From assembly GCA_032251435.1 (NCBI GenBank), contig JAVVEH010000077.1, positions 1-9,201 of the forward strand: a stretch of DNA of 9,201 nt. Reading direction: 5' to 3'. The translations under genes and the position numbers were made by a program. The notes under the pieces were generated by a model. That model saw only the letters and a list, made by a program, of their open reading frames with translations, did no database searches and was not told the origin of the DNA. Source of the DNA: JAVVEH01 sp032251435. GTDB lineage: Bacteria; Verrucomicrobiota; Lentisphaeria; Oligosphaerales; MVZH01. Below, one piece after another: positions 1 through 5,360 of the stretch; the stretch's first letter is position 1; every line of letters begins with the position of its first letter.

Positions 1-34
1 CAGTTCAACATGGATTATGATTCGGCTCCGCAAA

Positions 35-1774
35 TCATAATCCTAAAGACGTTGGGGGGAAGGTCATACACCATTCAGGGAAAACGACCGTGCCATTAAC
101 TCTCAATCTTAGAATCCCCACATCGCCAGTAATGAGGGGATAAGCGCCTTGACCTTCACACAGTGTTGAGACCGCCATTCGCACACCTGCAAGCGCCACC
201 TCTTGGACATCAAACCCAGCGGCCTTAAAAGTTAAGTCTCCGCACCCAACAGGTTGCAACTCATCCCCTTCCGGGTCATAAGGTGGTTCCTCAAATTCCC
301 CGTCTTCAAGGTACTTTAGATAGCATAAATAACAACCTGTTTTTCCGTCAGACCGGACGCGTACGACATTGCCGCCCCAGCCACCCGCTCTTGAAGAGGC
401 AGTTATGTACGGGATGCCACGTTCCCGCGCCAGATCGCAAAGCAGGTGGTTTACTCCCTGTTCAGTACTGGCATCATAAAGCAAATCCACACCTTCAAGC
501 ATTTTATCTAAAACCTCAAGCTGGTTAACATCTCCGCCGATGGCACCAATCTTCATTCGAAAATCACCATCGATTGAATTGATATAGTGCTGTGTTCCGA
601 TTCTTGTAAAAGGGTAATTTGCTGTGATGAAATCAGCAAGTGCTTTGCCTTTGCCTTTGCCGGAAACTTGAAAGCCGAGCGGCCAGCGGCAAATAGTTCC
701 TGGGCTAACATGGTCGCTATCCAGCAACCGGAGTTCACCAGTCCCTGCTTGGGCCAGAGCCAATACACTTGGAGCCCCCACACACCCCAAACCGACAATG
801 GCAACCTTCTTCTGGCGTAGTGGGTTGAGCTCCGGAATCCTTTCAAAAATGTCGCCTTCCCCCGTATATTCGACCGTCATATGCTGATACAGTAGCTGAG
901 CGCTTTTTCCACTACCTTTTCTTATAACGTGAATGAAAAGCCATCCGTCACGTATTCCTTTGTGTGGATCTTCTTCCGGGAATCGAAGAGCGAACAAGGC
1001 TTTTTTTGTCTTATTTAGGCGATTGCAGATGAGATTGTGTACTTTTGGAAAACTGTCCTTTACCAGCTCAGGAATCTCCTTCGGGTTGGTCGGAAGGGTC
1101 TCGATGCGACACCAAGGACAGTCAATCCGTTTATATCCCAAATCCTTCACCCACGCTATCAACGCAGGATGGCAGGACTGACTCCCAGAGTCAGTTGTGT
1201 ATTGGATTGCCCAGAGGGGAGAATAATCCCGCTTTTGGGTTTTCCCAAAAACTTTGGGGACCATTAGAACGACATTTCCTTGGTCGATGCCTTCAGGTAT
1301 TTGCCAGCTACTGTCAACAAAAACCTGTTGCCGTGTCGGATGAAGATAGGCTGAAATGGGCTCGGCTTGTTGATCTTCCGTGGCCAGTCGTTCATCTGAA
1401 TAGGATCTTCGCGCTGCCTTCTCCCACTCGCGTCTTTGCTCGATAATCAACGAAGCCGCCCTGTTCTCGGGCGCCCAGTATTGTGTTCCGCGACGTAGTA
1501 GACAAATATTCCCGGAAAAGGGATTGTAGTGTCTTTTGGCTTCGGTTATTCCTTCCACATCAAGAGAAGGACGATAATATGGATAAAGATCAGGATAGGT
1601 GACACAACCTTCCCGGATCGTGCCAAATAGCATCACACGAATTCCAACAACAGCTTTCCCTGAAGCCTTTGCGGCCAGATCTAATTCGGGGGCCATTCCG
1701 GCCGCCTTGAACGCGGAGATTTCCTCGTCAAGGAGACCGGAATACCTTTCATACCAAGGACGGACATCCATCAT
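35..1774 (-). CDS. E2-E1 fusion protein: ThiF-type adenylyltransferase with N-terminal ubiquitin-conjugating-like domain
   Basis: A 579-residue protein with a bacterial ubiquitin-like conjugation layout. Residues ~40-120 look like an E2 domain: YPDLYPYYRP (60-69), then HYN..SGNICLL (82-93) with candidate active-site Cys91, then W100. Residues ~145-310 are an unassigned linker region. Residues ~318-560 are an E1/ThiF Rossmann domain: GLGCVG nucleotide loop (328-333), LLDSDHVSPGTICRW (350-364) and D434. A CxxC pair (C481, C484) may bind zinc. C511 in VGCGDLTF is my candidate E1 catalytic cysteine. Known relatives (Cap2 of type II CBASS; E2-E1 fusions of other operons) adenylate a C-terminal glycine, form thioesters and conjugate the protein to targets. 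The start ATG overlaps the stop of the upstream microprotein (ATGA) and has AGGAAGG 8 bases before it. No CD-NTase is visible, so calling this Cap2 would be premature. The fold call is firm; the biological role is inferred. Confidence 0.88.
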   Translation of the reverse strand: MMDVRPWYERYSGLLDEEISAFKAAGMAPELDLAAKASGKAVVGIRVMLFGTIREGCVTYPDLYPYYRPSLDVEGITEAKRHYNPFSGNICLLRRGTQYWAPENRAASLIIEQRREWEKAARRSYSDERLATEDQQAEPISAYLHPTRQQVFVDSSWQIPEGIDQGNVVLMVPKVFGKTQKRDYSPLWAIQYTTDSGSQSCHPALIAWVKDLGYKRIDCPWCRIETLPTNPKEIPELVKDSFPKVHNLICNRLNKTKKALFALRFPEEDPHKGIRDGWLFIHVIRKGSGKSAQLLYQHMTVEYTGEGDIFERIPELNPLRQKKVAIVGLGCVGAPSVLALAQAGTGELRLLDSDHVSPGTICRWPLGFQVSGKGKGKALADFITANYPFTRIGTQHYINSIDGDFRMKIGAIGGDVNQLEVLDKMLEGVDLLYDASTEQGVNHLLCDLARERGIPYITASSRAGGWGGNVVRVRSDGKTGCYLCYLKYLEDGEFEEPPYDPEGDELQPVGCGDLTFKAAGFDVQEVALAGVRMAVSTLCEGQGAYPLITGDVGILRLRVNGTVVFPEWCMTFPPTSLGL

Positions 1775-1926
1775 CCAACCTGCCTTCCTCCGCCCGGCTT
1801 GGGGCGGTTTGGTGGACGATTGCCTGGATTCGCTGGTGGTGTTGCTGGTGTCGCCGGATTTCCTGGTCCGTTCGGGTTTGCGGGAGTTGCGGGGTTGCCT
1901 TGTCCGTGATTGTTGTCTTTTGCCAT
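1771..1926 (-). CDS. 51-aa Pro/Asn/Gly-rich microprotein with C-terminal glycine, coupled to the E2-E1 gene
   Basis: A short reading frame translated from the minus strand. It begins MAKDNNHGQG, carries two NPATPA units (residues 11-16 and 23-28) and ends KPGGGRQVG with Gly51 as last residue. I count 13 Pro, 9 Asn, 9 Gly and 6 Ala, with no Cys and no aromatic residues, so it should be disordered. At 51 residues it is too short and too biased for a ubiquitin beta-grasp fold. GGAGG lies 7 bases before the ATG, and its TGA overlaps the E2-E1 ATG, which indicates translational coupling. It is therefore probably real, and possibly the modifier or substrate of the fusion enzyme (inference). A competing frame over the same DNA (ATG at 1940, 63 residues) also has a purine-rich stretch upstream, but it overlaps the next gene by 26 bases and looks like a shadow. 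I do not recognise a named family. Confidence 0.62.
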   Translation of the reverse strand: MAKDNNHGQGNPATPANPNGPGNPATPATPPANPGNRPPNRPKPGGGRQVG

Positions 1927-2163
1927 GATAATGCCTCCATGGTTTTTCTCCCGGTGTTAACTGTTTTCTCGAAGCATCCGGGACTGCTTGAAGAAAGTTT
2001 ATTTGCTGCCTTTTACATTAAAGACCAGCAAATTTCGGTAGCGAATAGAATCTGCACCTTAAAATTGCGTATACTATTGCGCACCGTCTTAATAAATATA
2101 ACCCTAGTTTTTTTTATGCAAGTGTGTATATTAGAGAAAAATCGAAAAAACAGGAGACTCCCG
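1927..2163. promoter_or_regulatory. divergent promoter region between the E2-E1 unit and the WYL regulator gene
   Basis: This 237-bp AT-rich spacer separates two divergent units. It should hold both promoters and, by analogy with CapW/BrxR loci, the repressor's operator. On the plus strand TATATT at 2127-2132 is a fair -10 about 30 bases before the regulator's ribosome site, but I see no convincing -35 before it. TATACT at 2070-2075 is another possible -10, flanked by two ATTGCG copies (2064-2069, 2076-2081). No clear minus-strand promoter is visible. AGGAG at 2152-2156, 7 bases before ATG 2164, fixes the regulator's start. Confidence 0.5.
2001..2033. promoter_or_regulatory. inverted repeat, candidate WYL-regulator operator
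   Basis: ATTTGCTG (2001-2008) and CAGCAAAT (2026-2033) are perfect 8-bp inverted arms with a 17-bp spacer. The spacer holds a second, slightly off-centre pair, CTTT (2010-2013) and AAAG (2020-2023). It is the strongest dyad in the divergent region. Dimeric WYL repressors of the CapW/BrxR type bind inverted repeats in their own promoter regions, so this is the best operator candidate. The assignment is inference from position and symmetry. Confidence 0.4.
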
Positions 2164-3060
2164 ATGACAGGCTTCGAAAAAAAACTTGAAAAGGTTCCGG
2201 TCAACCAGCGCGAAAGACTGAAATTCATTGAATTTCGTCTCTATTGGGAAGAAGCAGTCAACCGAAAAGCGATCACAGGTTACTTCCAGATATCTGATCC
2301 CCAGGCCAGTCTTGACCTTAAGCTTTACCAGGAACTCTGCCCCGGCAGTTTGGATTACGACTTGAGTGGACGTTGCTACCGCCCCTCAAAGACGTTTAAA
2401 CCCAGGCTCACAAATCCGTCTGCAAAAGAGTATCTTGATTGCCTTTTGAACCCTGAGCATGAGAATCATGATGCAAAATTGGGGAATATACCATTGGCAG
2501 AGAGAGTGCCGACGTTCGGGCGGCCTGTATCCCCCGAAATAATAAGAGTTCTCACTGAGGCAATGCAGCGAGAGCACCAAGTCAAGATAAAATATCACTC
2601 ACCACGGAGTCCTGAAGCTACCAACCGAGTCATTGCCCCTCTTGCCCTAGTTTACACTTTAGAGCGATGGCATGTTCGGTCTTTTTGCTTTCTACGGGAC
2701 GACTTCCGAAGTTTTGTTCTTGGAAGGATGCTGGACATCTCGGCAGCAGGGGAACCACAGAAAGCTGTCCCATTGGACAAAAACTGGGAAGCCAGGGTCG
2801 AGGTGGTGATAAAGCCCAGCAAACAGCTTGAGCAGGGGGCTACAGCTATCATTGAACAGGAATATGACATGTCAGACGGCCAGGCAAAGAGAAAAGTGCG
2901 AATTGCGCAACTCCAATATTTCCTCCATGAGAACTGCTTGCTGGATAGCACTACCGCAGAGCCCAGTGGAAGAGAAAACATAAGACCGGACAACGGGCAG
3001 ATCCGCATTGAAAACCTGGAAGAGGTCAAAGCGGCATTGTCACAGGAACGTGGACAGTAG
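2164..3060 (+). CDS. BrxR/CapW-like winged-helix WYL-domain transcriptional regulator
   Basis: A 298-residue protein starting at ATG 2164. The frame is open further upstream, but AGGAG 7 bases before this ATG and the family-like N-terminus decide the start. Residues ~16-58 form a winged helix (FIEFRLYWEEAVNRKAITGY, then ISDPQASLDL). Residues ~125-195 are the WYL domain, with APL..VYTLERWHVRSFCF and FRSFVLGRML. The family W-Y-L triad reads W-H-V here. Residues ~205-290 are the WCX-like C-terminal domain. Length and order match the BrxR/CapW group, which repress BREX, CBASS and type I restriction loci and release DNA on a ligand or stress signal. Its divergent position next to the E2-E1 unit suggests it controls that unit, though the restriction-type genes downstream are another possible target. 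The last codons contain a segment repeated exactly at 7405-7435. Confidence 0.87.
   Translation: MTGFEKKLEKVPVNQRERLKFIEFRLYWEEAVNRKAITGYFQISDPQASLDLKLYQELCPGSLDYDLSGRCYRPSKTFKPRLTNPSAKEYLDCLLNPEHENHDAKLGNIPLAERVPTFGRPVSPEIIRVLTEAMQREHQVKIKYHSPRSPEATNRVIAPLALVYTLERWHVRSFCFLRDDFRSFVLGRMLDISAAGEPQKAVPLDKNWEARVEVVIKPSKQLEQGATAIIEQEYDMSDGQAKRKVRIAQLQYFLHENCLLDSTTAEPSGRENIRPDNGQIRIENLEEVKAALSQERGQ
3005..3035 (+). repeat. 31-bp exact direct repeat, copy 1 (inside the WYL gene)
   Basis: This stretch encodes IENLEEVKAA near the C-terminus of the WYL regulator. It recurs base for base at 7405-7435, 4.4 kb away. Confidence 0.93.
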
Positions 3061-3063
3061 GCG

Positions 3064-3141
3064 GCAACCGGCCCCGAAAAAGAGAACTTGGAAGCAGAGG
3101 CGGCGAGGATAAAGGAACTGGGAAATGAAATCAAACTCTGA
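3064..3141 (+). pseudogene. 3' remnant of a gene, resembling the tail of a type I restriction methyltransferase
   Basis: Directly after the WYL stop, and in the same frame, 25 sense codons read ATGPEKENLEAEAARIKELG... and end at TGA 3139-3141. The Glu/Lys-rich helical ending resembles the C-terminus of HsdM-type N6-adenine methyltransferases. The 17-base overlap with the following ATG is like the tight junctions between hsdM and accessory genes in type I loci. There is no start codon, so it is either a fossil of a deleted hsdM or chance coding-like sequence. The similarity is from memory of the family and is weak. Confidence 0.33.
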
Positions 3142-4225
3142 AAACAAACTGTCAGCGCAAACGAACGAAACCGCCCTGTTCTCAGATATCAAGGCGATCA
3201 TTCAGCAGGCTCGGTCACAGGTCTTTTCGGCGGTCAACTCCGCCATGGTTCAAGCCTACTGGCTGATTGGCAGGCGTATTGTGGAAGAAGAGCAGGGAGG
3301 CGAAAAACGGGCGGAATACGGCAAACAGGTCATTGCCACCCTTTCCCGGGAGCTGACGAATGAATTCGGCAGAGGATTTTCAATTCAAAGCCTGAAAAAT
3401 TTCCGGCAGTTTTACCTGACCTTTTCTGAACTGCCAATCGGCTCCACAGTGTGGAGCCAATCAGAACCAAAAGGCTCCGCACCGTGGAGCTTTTTGAGTT
3501 GGTCGCATTTCAAGGCGATTATGCGCGTGTCTGATCCGGCTGCCCGTGAATACTATATCCGGGAAGCCGCCGCCAATCAGTGGTCGGTTCGCACCCTCGA
3601 CCGCAATATCGCCACGCAGTATTTCCAGCGACTGCTGGCTTCCCAGGTAAAAGAGCCGGTCATTCGGGAAATGGAGGAGAAGACCGCACCGTTTCGGAAG
3701 GAAAAACTGGAATTTATCAAAAATCCAAGCGTGCTTGAGTTTCTGAATTTGCCGTCACACCCCAGCTTCACCGAGACACAAATTGAAACCGCCATCATCG
3801 ACAACCTGCACCAGTTTCTGCTTGAGCTGGGCAGGGGGTTCGCCTTTGTGGAACGACAGAAACTCATCCGCACCGAGACGCGGGACTATTTTGTCGACCT
3901 GGTATTCTACAACTTCATTCTCAAATGCTTCGTGCTGATCGATCTGAAGACCGAGCGCATCACCCATCAGGATGTCGGCCAGATGGACATGTACATCCGG
4001 ATGTATGACGAAACCATGAAAGGCGATGACGACAACCCGACCGTCGGCATCGTCCTGTGCTCCGAAACCGACCATGATATCGCCCGCTATTCCATTCTCA
4101 AGGGCAATGAACAGATCTTTGCCACCAAATATAAACTCTACCTCCCCACCGAGGAGGAACTCGCCGCCGAAATCGCCCGGGAAAAAGAACTGATCCGCCT
4201 CCAGCTGGAACGGGAGGGCGAATGA
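3125..4225 (+). CDS. PDDEXK nuclease, YhcG/DUF1016 family
   Basis: A 366-residue protein with the two-part layout of YhcG (DUF1016). An N-terminal helical domain (~15-175) carries SAMVQAYWLIGRRIVEEEQ and LSWSHFKAIMRV. A C-terminal PD-(D/E)xK nuclease domain (~195-345) shows E221 in the ETAIIDNL helix, D258 in YFVDLVFY, D273-L-K275 in VLIDLKTE and Q286 after HQDVG. All catalytic positions appear present, so it should be an active nuclease. Members often sit inside type I restriction operons between hsdM and hsdS; here both are gone. AGGA lies ~10 bases before ATG 3125. The segment ~105-123 is an insert made of palindromic mini-repeats (3440-3490). Length is normal for the family and the frame is intact. 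Confidence 0.9.
   Translation: MKSNSENKLSAQTNETALFSDIKAIIQQARSQVFSAVNSAMVQAYWLIGRRIVEEEQGGEKRAEYGKQVIATLSRELTNEFGRGFSIQSLKNFRQFYLTFSELPIGSTVWSQSEPKGSAPWSFLSWSHFKAIMRVSDPAAREYYIREAAANQWSVRTLDRNIATQYFQRLLASQVKEPVIREMEEKTAPFRKEKLEFIKNPSVLEFLNLPSHPSFTETQIETAIIDNLHQFLLELGRGFAFVERQKLIRTETRDYFVDLVFYNFILKCFVLIDLKTERITHQDVGQMDMYIRMYDETMKGDDDNPTVGIVLCSETDHDIARYSILKGNEQIFATKYKLYLPTEEELAAEIAREKELIRLQLEREGE
3440..3495 (+). repeat. paired palindromic mini-repeats inside the YhcG-family gene
   Basis: GGCTCCACA (3440-3448), a single G, then TGTGGAGCC (3450-3458) is a perfect 9-bp inverted repeat. A second copy follows 34 bases on: GCTCCGC (3474-3480), ACC, GTGGAGC (3484-3490), with one G-U pair, followed directly by TTTTT. 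Translated, the copies give GSTVWSQS and GSAPWSFLS, so the reading frame is kept. The second hairpin plus T-run has the shape of an intrinsic terminator within a coding region. Confidence 0.75.
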
Positions 4226-4429
4226 TGCGGCAAAGCCGCTTTGGCGCACCTCAGAGCTGTTCGATAGAAAACTGCCCATGAATTTTTCTTGTACAGCAGG
4301 TTGCACAACTTTGCCCACTGGGCTAATTTGCTTTAACTGCTGCCGCTTGTCTGACAAGCAGCTGACGAGAAGGAAATGATAATAGCAAGATCTGTAAATT
4401 AACGTTCGCCAGATCATTCAGGAAATCGT
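4226..4429. other. intergenic spacer with weak hairpins
   Basis: No gene is supported here. GCGGC-AAA-GCCGC-TTT (4227-4242), just after the nuclease stop, could be a weak terminator, though the T-run is only three bases. A second dyad, GCTTGT-CTG-ACAAGC (4345-4359), has a 6-bp stem and no T-run. AGGA at 4420-4423 serves the next gene. Confidence 0.3.
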
Positions 4430-4966
4430 ATGAAGAAATATCTTAGTCCATCAGAATACGCCAACGACTTACTGCGAGCACACGATAGTGATTATGCCGA
4501 GATAAAGAAGATTCTGATTAATGATCGTGGCGCGTTGGGCGTCGTTTCCGCGCTCCTTCTAGCAATAAACTTGAGTGCGCTCTTTGGATCCTCGGTGCCA
4601 GAATATTCCGCCAAGCTGCTTGTTAACGCACGTCTCACACTGCATCTGATCAGTGGCATGTTTGCCCTTTCGTGCATTTGGTTGGGAAGTCAGCAATACC
4701 TCAAGATCAATATGCTTCCAGCTCGGTTGGCCTATAAGTACAAAATGTCGATGTCTTGGTATGAAGAGCCAGTAGCATCGCTTACGGCTTCTCTCGCGGC
4801 GCTTCCACCTGCGATTGTCTGCGGGGTCTATCTAACCTACGGGACAGGAGCAGGCCGACTGGCACTCGGCCTAATTGGCGTCCTCTACTGTGCTACTGTG
4901 GTGTTGGTGAGTATCTCAGCTCTTAAGTACCATTCTGCATTGCAGAAAAGCGAAGAGGTTGGCTGA
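4430..4966 (+). CDS. small multi-pass membrane protein of unknown function
   Basis: A 178-residue protein I do not recognise. An N-terminal cytoplasmic-looking segment (1-33, charged, amphipathic) precedes about four hydrophobic stretches: ~34-53 (GALGVVSALLLAINLSALFG), ~68-87, ~117-136 and ~143-163. The chain then ends in a short charged tail. Between the second and third helices is a polar loop rich in Lys, Tyr and Met (~92-112). AGGA at 4420-4423 precedes ATG 4430 by 6 bases. It stands alone, 204 bases after the nuclease and about 390 before the AbiE-like pair. Small membrane proteins in defence islands are often pore-forming effectors, but nothing in this sequence shows that, so the role is open. 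Confidence 0.68.
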   Translation: MKKYLSPSEYANDLLRAHDSDYAEIKKILINDRGALGVVSALLLAINLSALFGSSVPEYSAKLLVNARLTLHLISGMFALSCIWLGSQQYLKINMLPARLAYKYKMSMSWYEEPVASLTASLAALPPAIVCGVYLTYGTGAGRLALGLIGVLYCATVVLVSISALKYHSALQKSEEVG

Positions 4967-5040
4967 CAACACACCTACACGTTCAATAAGAAAGAAGATT
5001 ATGCAGTACCACTACACTGGCCCCGACATCGAGAATACCC

Positions 5041-5191
5041 CGGGTCAGCCCGATTTGCTTTTATCTGAACATGAAATCTGGTGACGTTGACTTGGAAATT
5101 GGAATCAAATGGCAGACGAATTAATCGAATCGAAAATCGGGCCGAGCTGGTGCAAGGTGGATGTGGGAAAGCTCTTGCGCCGCATCAAGAA
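5041..5191 (+). repeat. direct repeat copy A (left of the AbiE-like pair)
   Basis: This segment matches 6965-7119 at roughly 85-90% identity, counted by eye. It includes identical runs such as CGATTTGCTTTTATCTGAAC and GGGAAAGCTCTTGCGCCG, with a 3-base and a 1-base indel. The two copies bracket the AbiE-like genes in the same orientation. The origin is unknown; it may be the 5' part of a duplicated gene or a recombination scar. Confidence 0.8.
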
Positions 5192-5285
5192 TAGAAAAGA
5201 CGATTCCGAAGATGGCGGCACCAAGAACCTGAAAAGAGAAGCGACCTGTGACTGTCGGTGCTCTTTCCGCGGCAGATTATCTTGA
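5109..5285 (+). pseudogene. possible truncated gene start, 58 codons, inside repeat A
   Basis: An open frame begins MADELIESKIGPSWCKVDVG and ends at TGA 5283-5285, running into the -35 of the next promoter. Only the first ~28 codons are shared with repeat B, where the same frame has a stop at codon 5. Several differences between the copies fall in third positions or are conservative, which hints at past coding. Residues after ~30 look like unrelated junk sequence (Cys- and Arg-rich). Most likely this is the 5' remnant of a lost gene. No family is recognised. Confidence 0.25.
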
Positions 5286-5309
5286 CATATTCGTGATCAT
5301 GGATATATT
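5282..5309 (+). promoter_or_regulatory. sigma-70-type promoter of the AbiE-like pair
   Basis: TTGACA (5282-5287) and TATATT (5304-5309) with a 16-bp spacer form the best housekeeping promoter in the window. It lies about 50 bases before the ATG at 5361. It is overlaid completely by the two palindromes at 5287-5324, so transcription is probably shut off by a bound repressor. Confidence 0.65.
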
Positions 5310-5324
5310 CGTGATCATGAATAT
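5287..5324. promoter_or_regulatory. two tandem 20-bp palindromic operators
   Basis: ATATTCGTGATCATGAATAT (5305-5324) is a near-perfect palindrome centred on TGATCA. A second copy, differing by one base near its end, lies at 5287-5306. The period is 18 bp and the copies overlap by 2 bp. They cover the -35/-10 spacer and the -10 element. AbiEi antitoxins are known to repress their own operon by binding inverted repeats, so the downstream winged-helix protein is the likely ligand. Confidence 0.65.
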
Positions 5325-5360
5325 TGTTGAATCTGCCAGTTATAGTCAAGGGTTAACCGT

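Noticed and set aside
1..34. Start of a next gene in the E2-E1 unit (minus-strand ATG at 11-9)
   Set aside because: Only a start codon and two codons are present, and GCGGAG lies about 14 bases away, which is too far for a convincing ribosome site. A downstream peptidase gene cannot be supported from this window.
35..1774. Calling the E2-E1 protein Cap2 and the locus a CBASS system
   Set aside because: No CD-NTase, effector or Cap3-like peptidase is visible, and several bacterial conjugation systems use the same fused architecture.
1749..1940. 63-codon minus-strand frame (starting MEALSW) overlapping the microprotein
   Set aside because: It overlaps the E2-E1 gene by 26 bases and its sequence looks like an out-of-frame reading of the repetitive NPATPA DNA. 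The 51-codon frame has better spacing of GGAGG and an exact ATGA junction. Not fully excluded.
1900..2163. 88-codon upstream extension of the WYL regulator frame
   Set aside because: The added residues look like translated AT-rich promoter DNA. AGGAG before ATG 2164 and the family N-terminus fit the shorter protein.
1453..3183. Shared 13-mer CCGCCCTGTTCTC in the E2-E1 and nuclease genes
   Set aside because: Too short, in opposite coding contexts with unrelated flanks; consistent with chance.
3755..4417. Long minus-strand frame (220 codons) opposite the nuclease gene
   Set aside because: It is a shadow of the well-supported YhcG-family gene; its translation shows no recognisable domain.
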